Source of the DNA: Thermodesulfovibrio sp. | GTDB lineage: Bacteria > Nitrospirota > Thermodesulfovibrionia > Thermodesulfovibrionales > JdFR-85 | Direction: 5' to 3' | Length of the DNA stretch: 16,991 nt | Assembly: GCA_027016675.1 (NCBI GenBank) | Contig: JALUSH010000027.1 | Location: 1 to 16,991, forward strand | Notes under the pieces: model-generated | The model's database searches: none | What the model saw: the letters and a program-made list of their open reading frames with translations, nothing else | Told to the model about the DNA's origin: nothing | Shown here: in pieces, positions 7,342 to 14,164 of the stretch | Position numbering within the stretch: the stretch's first letter is position 1 | Layout of the letters: each line of letters starts with the position of its first letter | Position numbers and translations under genes: made by a program

Positions 7342-8118
7342 TTATTGCCTCATCTGGAGTCTCTCTATTGATAAACATAGCCCGCTCTCATCATCAATCT
7401 CAAGTACAACTGCAGAAAACATCCCTTCACCTTTTGCAGTATCAAATTTCCTGGGGAGAGAGGTCAAGAATCTATCAATAATCTGTTTTACATCCACACC
7501 AATCACAGAAACAGCAGGACCTGTCATACCAACATCTGTAATATATCCTGTACCTTCTGGAAGAATCTGTTCATCAGCGGTCTGGACATGGGTATGAGTA
7601 CCAAGCACTGCTGAAACCCTTCCATCCATGTAATAACCATAGGCTATCTTCTCAGAAGTAGCCTCAGCATGAAAATCCACTATAACAATATCAGCCTCTT
7701 CTTTTAGTGCCTGTAGCTCTTCATCAGAACGTCTGAAGGGACAGTCCATAAGGCTCATGAATACCCTTCCCGAGACGTTCATTACAGCTACCTTCCTGTC
7801 CCTGATTCTTGTAATTATACTACCCACACCAGGCACACCAGGAGGATAATTAATCGGTCTGAGTATCCTGTTTTCCTTGGAAAGAAGTGACAGGGCCTCC
7901 TTTTTGTCCCATATGTGGTTTCCAGAGGTCATGATATGGATTCCACAGGAGAAGAGTTCATTTGCAACATTCTCTGTTATGCCGAATCCACCAGCAGCAT
8001 TTTCGCAATTCGCAATTGTAAGGTCAATGTCATATTCCTTTACAATCTTTGGAAGCAGGGTTTTTATGAGTCTTCTGCCAACCTTTCCAACAATGTCACC
8101 GATAAATAGAATATTCAC
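7342..8118 (-). CDS. ymdB: YmdB-type metallophosphoesterase (TIGR00282 family)
   Basis: A 258-residue cytoplasmic dimetal phosphodiesterase; the Bacillus subtilis homologue hydrolyses 2',3'-cyclic nucleotides and affects biofilm gene expression. Metal-ligand motifs are all present: GDIVG (Asp8), NCENAAGGFG (Glu39, Asn40), SGNHIWD (Asn67, His68), VDFHAEATSEK (His150) and GTHTHVQTAD (His175, His177). Length is close to the usual 260-265. The start is GTG at 8118; the nearest Shine-Dalgarno-like sequence is GGGAG about 13 nt upstream, so initiation may depend on translation of the preceding rny gene, 17 bp upstream. The rny-ymdB order is conserved in many bacteria, and the two may share a role in RNA turnover. 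Confidence 0.94.
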   Translation of the reverse strand: MNILFIGDIVGKVGRRLIKTLLPKIVKEYDIDLTIANCENAAGGFGITENVANELFSCGIHIMTSGNHIWDKKEALSLLSKENRILRPINYPPGVPGVGSIITRIRDRKVAVMNVSGRVFMSLMDCPFRRSDEELQALKEEADIVIVDFHAEATSEKIAYGYYMDGRVSAVLGTHTHVQTADEQILPEGTGYITDVGMTGPAVSVIGVDVKQIIDRFLTSLPRKFDTAKGEGMFSAVVLEIDDESGLCLSIERLQMRQ

Positions 8119-8135
8119 TTTACTTCATTGGCTCC

Positions 8136-9701
8136 CTATCTTGCATAATCCACAAATCTGGTCTCTCTGATCACCATTACCTTTATCTGTCCTGGATATG
8201 TGAGTTCAGATTGAATCTTCCTTGCAATATCTCTGACAATCATGGACGAAATCTCATCAGATACATCATCTGGCTTAACAATCACTCTCACCTCACGGCC
8301 AGCCTGCATTGCATAACACTTCTCAACTCCATCATAGGCGTTTGCAATCTCCTCAATCCTTCTAAGCCTCTTGATATAATTCTCTATGCTTTCCCTTCTC
8401 ACTCCGGGTCTTGCTGCGGAAAGTGCATCAGCTGCTGCAACAAGTGCTGCCTCAACACAGATGGGGTCCACATCTCCATGATGACAGGCTATGGCATTAA
8501 GAACTCTTTCATCCTCGCCATATTTCTTGGCAATATTAACACCTATTTCATGATGAGAGCCTTCCACCTCGTGATCAACTGCCTTTCCAATATCATGAAG
8601 AAGGCCTGCCCTCTTTGCAAGTTTGATATCAACACCAAGCTCCCCAGCCATCATTCCAGCAAGATATGCCACCTCTCTTGAGTGCTGCAGGACATTCTGA
8701 CCATAGGAGGTTCTGTATTTCAATCTTCCAAGCATTCTTATCAGATCTGGATGTACACCGCTTAATCCAAGATCAAATACAGCCTTTTCACCCTCTTCTT
8801 TGATTATTGCCTCTATCTCCTTCTGAACCTTATCTACTACCTCTTCTATTCTTGCAGGATGAATTCTGCCATCATTGATCAGCCTTTCAAGTGACACCCT
8901 AGCTATTTCCCTCCTTACAGGATCAAAAGAGGACAGGGTAACCATCTCCGGGGTATCATCAATTATAAGATCAACGCCTGTGGCAGCCTCAAGTGCACGG
9001 ATGTTCCTGCCTTCTCTTCCAATAATCCTGCCCTTCATCTCGTCACTTGGCAGTGCAACAGCAGAAACAGTGGTATCAGCTACATAATCACTGGCATAGC
9101 GCTGGATTGCCAGACTTATAATCTCTTTTGCCTTTTTTTCTGCAGTCTCCCTTGCCTCCTCTTCTATGGTTCTTATAAGCTTTGCTGCCTCAAATCGGGT
9201 CTCTTCCTCTACCTTCTTTAGTAGCTCCTCCCTGGCCTGTTCCCTGGTCATCCCCGCAACCTCTTCAATCTTTTTCATCTGTTCTGCAATAAGACTGTTT
9301 AATCTGCTTTCCTTTTCACTAATCTCATTCTCTTTCTGGTTTAATTCCCTCTCTCTTCTGGAAATACTGCTCTCGCGTCTCTCCAGCTGGTCAAGCTTTC
9401 TTTCCAGATTCTCTTCCTTGTTTCTTATCCTCCGCTCAATCTGGTTCAGTTCTTTACGTAGTTCTCTCTGTTCTTTCTCTGCCTCAGCCCTTGCCTTGTA
9501 AAGTATATCTTTAGCCTCAAGAGAAGCCTCTTTCTTTATTCTCTCGGCTTCCTTTTTTGCATCTGATATCAGTCTGTCATAATCCCCACGTAATACTTCT
9601 GTTATTCTATTCCCCTTTCTTCTATTTACAAAATAGAAAACAACTGAAAATAGAGCTCCTATGAGAATTCCCAAAAGAACATACATCGCTGTATTCATCA
9701 C
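8136..9701 (-). CDS. rny: Ribonuclease Y
   Basis: A 521-residue membrane-anchored endoribonuclease that starts mRNA decay. Seen in order: an N-terminal membrane helix (about residues 4-25), a long charged coiled coil (about 35-200), a KH RNA-binding domain with GRIIGREGRN (224-233), and an HD catalytic domain with His369-Asp370 (LLHDIGKAVDHE). Length and layout are standard. The GTG at 9701 is taken as start because AGGAGG lies 8 nt upstream; an ATG directly after it would be too far from that site. The start overlaps the rarA stop by 4 bp (GTGA), indicating translational coupling. RNase Y acts at the inner face of the membrane, in diderm anaerobes as in Firmicutes. Confidence 0.97.
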   Translation of the reverse strand: MMNTAMYVLLGILIGALFSVVFYFVNRRKGNRITEVLRGDYDRLISDAKKEAERIKKEASLEAKDILYKARAEAEKEQRELRKELNQIERRIRNKEENLERKLDQLERRESSISRRERELNQKENEISEKESRLNSLIAEQMKKIEEVAGMTREQAREELLKKVEEETRFEAAKLIRTIEEEARETAEKKAKEIISLAIQRYASDYVADTTVSAVALPSDEMKGRIIGREGRNIRALEAATGVDLIIDDTPEMVTLSSFDPVRREIARVSLERLINDGRIHPARIEEVVDKVQKEIEAIIKEEGEKAVFDLGLSGVHPDLIRMLGRLKYRTSYGQNVLQHSREVAYLAGMMAGELGVDIKLAKRAGLLHDIGKAVDHEVEGSHHEIGVNIAKKYGEDERVLNAIACHHGDVDPICVEAALVAAADALSAARPGVRRESIENYIKRLRRIEEIANAYDGVEKCYAMQAGREVRVIVKPDDVSDEISSMIVRDIARKIQSELTYPGQIKVMVIRETRFVDYAR

Positions 9702-10987
9702 TTTATGTTCCTCCTTTTTTTCATTATTATCTTAATGTTTCGTTCGTATCCCTCGTCAGAGGGTTCATAAAAGGTTTTATCTTTCTCTAAATATCTCTGA
9801 TTAACATAATGTCCTGCATAATTATGAGGGTAAAGATATCCCTCGCCACGCCGCAGCCTCTTTGCTCCACTGTAATGGGAATCTTTCAAATGCTCTGGCA
9901 CTGATTGCAATGGTTCATTTTGAACATCACTTATCGCCCTTTCAATTGCAAGATAAGAGGCATTACTTTTGGGTGCAGTTGCCACATATATGGTTGCCTG
10001 TGATAAGGGTATCCTGGCCTCAGGCATACCTATCTTTTCTACAGCATGCATGGCTGCTACAGCTATCTGAAGTGCCATGGGGTCAGCATTGCCCACATCC
10101 TCAGAGGCACATATCACAATCCTTCTTGCAATAAACATTGGATCCTCACCAGATGTCAGCATCCTTGCAAGCCAGTACAGGGCAGCATCAGGATCAGAAC
10201 CTCTCATGCTTTTTATAAATGCCGATATCACATCATAATGCTCATCCTCAGAATAATAGGCTGTCTTGTTCTGTAACGCCTCCTTCACAATCTCCTTTGT
10301 TATAACCGATCTACTGCTGCCTCTTTCAGAGGCCATCATGTAAGAAAGTTCCAGTGTGTTCAGGGCCTTCCTTGCATCACCACCACACTGACATGCTATA
10401 AAGTTAAGGGCATCCTCCTGTATCTCTACATCTTTCCCTCCGAGGCCTTTTGGTGAGTTGACGGCCTTTAAAATTATGGTCCTTATTTCAGACTCTGAAA
10501 GGGGTTTAAATTCAAATATCATTGATCTTGAAGCAAGGGCAGGTACAAGGGCAAAAAAAGGATTTTCAGTAGAGGCACCAATCAGGACAACCTCTCCTTG
10601 TTCAACATGGGGAAGAAGGGCATCCTGTTGAATTTTGTTGAATCTATGGATTTCGTCTACAAAGAGGATAGTTCTCTCGTTCCTGGCAGAGGCAACAGCC
10701 TCTCTTATATCTCTGATACCAGAGGTAACAGCATTAAGTGCGATAAACTGGGCATTGGTTCTTTTTGCTATTATTCTTGCAAGGGCTGTTTTGCCGGTTC
10801 CTGGAGGACCGTAGAATATCAGAGAAACCAGTTTGTCCTCTTCTATAAGCCTTCTCAAGGCCCCCTTTTCTCCAAGAAGGTCAACCTGTCCAACAAAGTC
10901 CTCTATGTCCTCAGGCATCATTCTCCACGACAGAGGCCTTGTTTTTTCTTTGTAACTATATGAATTATCCTTCTTAAAAAGCTCCAT
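9698..10987 (-). CDS. rarA: Replication-associated recombination protein A (RarA/MgsA), AAA+ ATPase
   Basis: A clamp-loader-like AAA+ ATPase that acts at stalled replication forks. Walker A is GPPGTGKT (residues 60-67), Walker B ILFVDEIH (107-114, in FVDEIHRFNKIQQDALLPHVE), with sensor 1 GASTENPFF and the C-terminal tetramerisation and helical domains (SGEDPMFIARRIV, PLSQATIYVATAPKSN, HYVNQRYL). I choose ATG at 10987 (MELFKKD) because family members usually begin M-x-LF and GGA lies 7 nt upstream; an in-frame ATG at 10999 would add four residues but has no Shine-Dalgarno sequence. It is the first gene of the rarA-rny-ymdB-cytochrome run and should be driven from the noncoding stretch at its 5' side, where no clear promoter was found. 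Confidence 0.95.
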   Translation of the reverse strand: MELFKKDNSYSYKEKTRPLSWRMMPEDIEDFVGQVDLLGEKGALRRLIEEDKLVSLIFYGPPGTGKTALARIIAKRTNAQFIALNAVTSGIRDIREAVASARNERTILFVDEIHRFNKIQQDALLPHVEQGEVVLIGASTENPFFALVPALASRSMIFEFKPLSESEIRTIILKAVNSPKGLGGKDVEIQEDALNFIACQCGGDARKALNTLELSYMMASERGSSRSVITKEIVKEALQNKTAYYSEDEHYDVISAFIKSMRGSDPDAALYWLARMLTSGEDPMFIARRIVICASEDVGNADPMALQIAVAAMHAVEKIGMPEARIPLSQATIYVATAPKSNASYLAIERAISDVQNEPLQSVPEHLKDSHYSGAKRLRRGEGYLYPHNYAGHYVNQRYLEKDKTFYEPSDEGYERNIKIIMKKRRNIK

Positions 10988-11069
10988 CACAATATCCATA
11001 AGTGCTTATTTTTCAAGAAATATTACAGCTCTTAATCCAAAACATAAGTTTGACACAGAATTATATTGC

Positions 11070-11220
11070 GGTGAAAATACTTTTGGAGGGATTAATCTGA
11101 CAGAGATATAATGGGCAGACCAGCAGATTTATTGTTATGAAAATCTATATATATTACACCCACTTTGTCAGATTTTTTAAATCTATTTATCAAATTCATT
11201 CCTCCAAAAGTATTATCACC
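11070..11220. repeat. 151-bp structure with 20-bp terminal inverted repeats (possible MITE)
   Basis: The left arm 11070-11089 and right arm 11201-11220 are inverted copies matching at 19 of 20 positions, sharing the 14-mer AATACTTTTGGAGG. A second inner pair, aatctgaca at 11094-11102 and tgtcagatt at 11166-11174, is also inverted. The flanks both read TGC (11067-11069 and 11221-11223), possibly a 3-bp target duplication, although this can also be read as part of the inverted repeat. No coding capacity lies inside. Size and form fit a miniature inverted-repeat transposable element. A structured RNA or a regulatory region for rarA are alternatives. Confidence 0.55.
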
Positions 11221-11224
11221 TGCA

Positions 11225-11242
11225 ACAATGTTTATACATTGT
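11225..11242. repeat. 18-bp interrupted palindrome
   Basis: acaatgt and acattgt form 7-bp arms around ttat, 50 bp beyond the 3' end of the receiver gene. On the + strand it is followed by attttaat, but the stem has only two G-C pairs, so it is at best a weak terminator. It could instead be an operator. Confidence 0.35.
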
Positions 11243-11291
11243 ATTTTAATATAATTGGTGTGTATTAAAGCAAGGATAAATTACAAAGTTA

Positions 11292-11663
11292 TCATTTCTT
11301 TTTTTCTTTGATTGCCTTCTCTACAACTTCCAGTATATCCTGAGGTGTGAAGGGCTTTTCAATATACTCATAGGCTCCCATCTTAATAGCCTGTACAGCG
11401 GTGCTGATAGTGCCGTATCCAGTAATAATTATTACCTGGATATCAGGCCAGCGCTCCTTTATTATCTTCAACACCTCCAGCCCGTCCATATCCGGCATCT
11501 TCAGATCTGTCAGAACCACATCATAGGGTTCTTTTTCAAGAAAATCAATTGCCTCATCTCCTCTTGAGGTAACCACTACCTCAAAGCCTTCAGGTTTTAA
11601 GACACGCTCGCAGCTAACCCTGACTATAGCCTCATCATCAATTACAAGCACCCTCCCTTTCAT
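11292..11663 (-). CDS. Stand-alone response-regulator receiver domain
   Basis: A 123-residue CheY-like protein with no output domain. The acidic pocket is Asp9-Asp10, the phosphorylated residue Asp53 (LTDLKMPDMDG), the switch Thr81 (IIITGYG) and Lys103 (EKPF). It closely resembles the receiver of the sigma-54 activator at the other end of the operon (shared strings TDLKMP, ITGYGT, AVQA and EKPF), which suggests descent by duplication or a shared kinase. The ATG is preceded by a strong AAGGAGG and lies 1 nt after the upstream ATPase gene, so it is co-translated. It is the last gene of the signalling operon. Single-domain receivers act as phosphate sinks, as phosphorelay intermediates or by binding a target protein; which applies is unknown. 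Confidence 0.93.
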   Translation of the reverse strand: MKGRVLVIDDEAIVRVSCERVLKPEGFEVVVTSRGDEAIDFLEKEPYDVVLTDLKMPDMDGLEVLKIIKERWPDIQVIIITGYGTISTAVQAIKMGAYEYIEKPFTPQDILEVVEKAIKEKKK

Positions 11664-11664
11664 T

Positions 11665-12210
11665 CTATCCTCCTTTCATTAGCTCTTCTATACCCTCTTT
11701 GATTATACCCTTTAAGAGTTTTATTACTCCAGGATAATTAATAGGCACACCATCAAGTTCTTTTTTGATCTCATCAGTGTCCAGAAAATATCTCTTATTA
11801 TTTTTCCTATATTCAAAAATAAAATCAACCTCAGGATGCCCCGATATGAGTGCTATCAGTGTTGAGGTCAGGTCACCTAAAGGCTTTCTATCAATATGAT
11901 TTAATTGAAAGGTAGCTGATATCTCTGTGCCTTTTCCCGGAAAGGAGTTTATCCTAACCTCTCCTGCGGCCTCATAAGCAGATTGACATAGGAGGGGAAT
12001 CCCAAGGCCTGTTTTCTTTTTCTTTGTAGTAAAAAAGGGGTCCTTTAGTTTTGCAAGCTCCTCTTTTAGTATACCCCTGCCATTGTCTTTGATAGATACC
12101 TTTAACGTATTGTTTTTTATATTTTCTTCAATTCTGATCTCTATCCTGCTTGCTTCCGCCTCGATAGAATTTTCAACAATATCAAGTATATGTAATGAAA
12201 GGTCATCCAT
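11665..12210 (-). CDS. GHKL ATPase (histidine-kinase-type ATP-binding protein), no phosphoacceptor domain
   Basis: A 181-residue cytoplasmic protein that begins directly with a HATPase_c fold. The N box is IVENSIEA (Asn14), the G1 box is KDNGRG (Asp42) and the G2 box KTGLGIPLL (67-74), after the kinase-like DPFFTTKKKK. There is no HisKA or H box, so it cannot be an ordinary autophosphorylating kinase. The C-terminal third (about 105-181) is not recognised. Similar proteins are annotated beside NADH-dependent [FeFe]-hydrogenase genes in Firmicutes and Thermotogae, always near PHP and DRTGG proteins; their function is not established. The ATG at 12210 lies inside the end of the PHP gene (8-bp overlap) with GAGGTGA upstream. 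It may phosphorylate or bind a partner protein such as the downstream receiver. Confidence 0.87.
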   Translation of the reverse strand: MDDLSLHILDIVENSIEAEASRIEIRIEENIKNNTLKVSIKDNGRGILKEELAKLKDPFFTTKKKKTGLGIPLLCQSAYEAAGEVRINSFPGKGTEISATFQLNHIDRKPLGDLTSTLIALISGHPEVDFIFEYRKNNKRYFLDTDEIKKELDGVPINYPGVIKLLKGIIKEGIEELMKGG

Positions 12211-12940
12211 GCCATATCACCTCTCTACCTTGCTTTGCATTTAATGCAAGCTTTATCTCTTCAAAGGTAGGTTCCTTGATATGGAATTCTGTATAACATC
12301 TGCCTATATCAACAAGATGGTGAGCATCAGAGGATTTTATCCAGGAGTATCTCCTGTAGGAGTGAAGAATTGTTTCCGCTTCAGTATGGGATGTCCTGAA
12401 AGAGACCTCAAGGGCATCAAAATCCATATCTTCTGGAATAAAACCAAGCTGTGTTAATATGCTGTAGATCTCTCTGTCTACATGTGCAGCAATAGCAATA
12501 CCGCCATATTGATGAATTATTTTAATAATTCTATTGGTATCAATTGAAGTTGCATTTATCAGAAGTTCTTTGATAAAACCTTCCACCTCATCCTTTTCAT
12601 TCACAATTACCTGCTCAAAGGCCAGTTTCTCAGTTATAATTGTTGGCATGGAGTTCTTCACAATGCTTCTCAACTCCATGAGGCTATCAATGTCTGGCAT
12701 CAAAGCTATTACATGTGCCTCCTCAGAAGTAGTAATCTCCATTCCAGGTATTATGGTTACCGGAGATTCTATCCGATTTGCGGCAAAGACATTCTCTGCA
12801 GCATTGTGGTCTGTTATGGCAATTATGTCCAGGGACTTCTCCATTGCCCTGCCAATAATCCTTCTGGGTGTCATGTCAAGCTCAGCACATGGTGAAAGGC
12901 AGGTATGGATATGGAGGTCAGCCTTAAATTTCCTTAACAT
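12203..12940 (-). CDS. PHP-domain metal-dependent phosphoesterase
   Basis: A 245-residue protein of the polymerase-and-histidinol-phosphatase family, which hydrolyses phosphoesters with a trinuclear metal centre. Motifs seen are DLHIHT (residues 8-13), ITDHN, PGMEITT, AAHVDR and SSDAHH, covering the four conserved PHP motifs, so the active site looks intact. The substrate is unknown; nucleotides, sugar phosphates or a phosphorylated protein are all possible. An insertion between PGMEITT and AAHVDR (MELRSIVKNSMPTIITEKL and on) is characteristic of the hydrogenase-associated subgroup rather than of histidinol phosphatase, as I recall it. The start overlaps the upstream DRTGG gene by 17 bp and its end overlaps the ATPase gene by 8 bp, so all three are co-translated. 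Confidence 0.9.
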   Translation of the reverse strand: MLRKFKADLHIHTCLSPCAELDMTPRRIIGRAMEKSLDIIAITDHNAAENVFAANRIESPVTIIPGMEITTSEEAHVIALMPDIDSLMELRSIVKNSMPTIITEKLAFEQVIVNEKDEVEGFIKELLINATSIDTNRIIKIIHQYGGIAIAAHVDREIYSILTQLGFIPEDMDFDALEVSFRTSHTEAETILHSYRRYSWIKSSDAHHLVDIGRCYTEFHIKEPTFEEIKLALNAKQGREVIWHG

Positions 12941-13268
12941 TTAATGCTTTATAAAGTTTACCAGCCACTACAAATGCGGTTTCCTTGGTGCTCAATATGG
13001 GTATGCCCTCTTCAGAAGCCTTCTTAAGTGTTTCCTCATCAGGTCGCCGTCCGTTAACTATTATAATCCCTGCAATCCCCTTCATTGTAGCTACAGCCAC
13101 TATGTTTAAGTGTGTCTGGAGGGTAATCCAGATATCACCTTCCTTTGCATTTGCCATGACATCACTCAACAGGTCACTTACATAGCCACCCCTAACTTCA
13201 GCATCAAGAGGTATCCCTTCAGTTAGCACCTGAAGGGACAGTATATCTCTAAGATCATCTACTCTCAT
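12924..13268 (-). CDS. DRTGG-domain protein
   Basis: A 114-residue small protein with a DRTGG-type fold, the domain found between CBS and phosphotransacetylase or DHH domains and as free-standing proteins near hydrogenases. Recognisable parts are VRGGYVSDLLSDVMANAKEG, the TLQTHLNIVAVATMKGIAGIII strand-helix-strand region and the end GIPILSTKETAFVVAGKLY. The fold is thought to bind a ligand, possibly a nucleotide, but this is not proven. I choose ATG at 13268 because GGAGG lies 5 nt before it; an in-frame TTG at 13280 would place that Shine-Dalgarno sequence inside the gene. It is similar in length and layout to the other DRTGG protein of the operon and could form a heteromer with it. Confidence 0.85.
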   Translation of the reverse strand: MRVDDLRDILSLQVLTEGIPLDAEVRGGYVSDLLSDVMANAKEGDIWITLQTHLNIVAVATMKGIAGIIIVNGRRPDEETLKKASEEGIPILSTKETAFVVAGKLYKALNVKEI

Positions 13269-13309
13269 TATCGCCTCCAATACTTAATAATATACATTAA
13301 ATAATTTAT

Positions 13310-13753
13310 TTAATCTTTTGTATTATCTAAATAAATTACCATCTCAACTGTTGTCCCCTCACCCACAACAGAGTCGATCCTGAACTCATCAGAATTCTTC
13401 TTCATATTGGGTAACCCCATGCCAGACCCCCATCCCATCTCTCTTACCCAATCAGGGGCAGTAGAGTAACCTTCCTGCATTGCAAGCTCTATATCTTCAA
13501 TACCAGGCCCCATATCCTGAGCTATGATCTTTATCCTCTCAGGTGTTATCTCATACCTCAAAATCCCTGCTGTGGTGTAAATGATAATATTCATCTCTGC
13601 CTCAAAAGTGGCTATAGCAGCCCTTCTTACTATCTCTTTGTTAAAACCCAAAGACTGAAGGATGGACTTTATCTCGGTAGAGGCCTCTCCTGCCCTTGAA
13701 AAATCTCCCCCCACAATATGAAAACTACCCTCTATTGTATCTTTAATATGCAT
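13310..13753 (-). CDS. RsbT/RsbW-like serine kinase / anti-sigma ATPase
   Basis: A 147-residue GHKL ATPase of the partner-switching type. The N box is ATFEAEMN (Glu51, Asn55), the G1 box QDMGPGI (79-85), and the glycine-rich lid GWGSGMGLPNMKK (107-119), which resembles RsbT more than RsbW. Such proteins phosphorylate a STAS-domain antagonist or hold a sigma factor inactive. No STAS protein or sigma factor is encoded in the window, so its partner is not known; the adjacent DRTGG proteins are candidates by position. The start is uncertain: the sequence AAGGA abuts the ATG at 13753 with no spacer, which is too close for a normal ribosome-binding site. Confidence 0.88.
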   Translation of the reverse strand: MHIKDTIEGSFHIVGGDFSRAGEASTEIKSILQSLGFNKEIVRRAAIATFEAEMNIIIYTTAGILRYEITPERIKIIAQDMGPGIEDIELAMQEGYSTAPDWVREMGWGSGMGLPNMKKNSDEFRIDSVVGEGTTVEMVIYLDNTKD

Positions 13754-13816
13754 TCCTTAACCCAACGCTATTCCGATCCTATATTGCTTGTTTGGTCCAT
13801 GTATCCTCTTTACCAG

Positions 13817-14164
13817 CTATTCTGGACAGCATCTTAGTCCAGCCTCATATAGTCTTCCGCAGGCTGTAAACATAGAGTAAGGTGTTATCAAAAGGGTAAT
13901 CCTCTTCTCATTCGCCAGCTCAATGGTCGGAGTATCAGGTTCCTTACCCCTCGTAAAGACCACAACCCTGATATCCGCTATATCTGCAGTCCTTATAGCC
14001 TGCTGTTTTGTCAGACCTGTAATAAGTACCGAACTATCCTTTGAGTAATATAATACCTCACTCATCAGATCAGTTGCACAGGCCCATTCAATCTCATCGC
14101 CATCTGACATAAATTTTGTTATAACAACAGCATCAAGACTATGAATAATTCTTTCCAGTTTCAT
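13817..14164 (-). CDS. Second DRTGG-domain-like protein
   Basis: A 115-residue protein like the DRTGG protein encoded at 12924-13268: an N-terminal region with WACATDLMSEVLYYSKDSSVLITGLTKQQAIRTADIADI, then VVVFTRGKEPDTPTIELANEKRITLLITPYSMFTACGRLYEAGL, where the other has IIIVNGRRPDEETLKKASEEGIPILSTKETAFVVAGKLYKAL. Identity is low but the segments line up, so the two look like anciently diverged paralogues. Three cysteines (in FTACGRL and the C-terminal RCCPE) could give thiol sensitivity or metal binding; this is speculative. The ATG overlaps the stop of the sigma-54 activator by 4 bp (ATGA), so the two are translationally coupled. A role in sensing a ligand and passing it to the neighbouring ATPase is inferred from context. 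Confidence 0.8.
   Translation of the reverse strand: MKLERIIHSLDAVVITKFMSDGDEIEWACATDLMSEVLYYSKDSSVLITGLTKQQAIRTADIADIRVVVFTRGKEPDTPTIELANEKRITLLITPYSMFTACGRLYEAGLRCCPE

Larger units (their letters stand above)
10988..11291. other. Noncoding stretch between rarA and the signalling operon
   Basis: About 300 AT-rich bases without a credible gene. They contain the 151-bp inverted-repeat structure (11070-11220), the 18-bp palindrome (11225-11242) and the 5' region of rarA. A TTGACA with GAAAAT 17 bp on (11050-11078, + strand) would fire into the inverted repeat and serves no known gene. On the minus strand TATAAT occurs at 11061-11066 (as ATTATA on +) but has no acceptable -35 box. The end of the signalling operon has no classical intrinsic terminator. 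Confidence 0.6.

Noticed and set aside
9166..9501. Ser/Leu-rich open frame opposite the rny coiled coil
   Set aside because: The reverse complement of Glu/Lys/Arg-rich codons gives Ser/Leu/Phe-rich frames; there is no independent support for a gene.
11050..11220. Small RNA transcribed from TTGACA-17-GAAAAT through the inverted repeat
   Set aside because: The predicted start falls inside the left arm, so the long stem could not form in the transcript; the -10 box is poor.
11225..11260. Intrinsic terminator formed by acaatgt/acattgt
   Set aside because: The stem is nearly all A-T, and on the minus strand, where the operon ends, no T tract follows.
13754..13816. Sigma-54 promoter (TGGACC-AAACA-AGCA on the minus strand) before the RsbT-like ATPase gene
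   Set aside because: The GG and GC pairs are 9 bp apart where sigma-54 promoters need 10, and TTGC is not kept.
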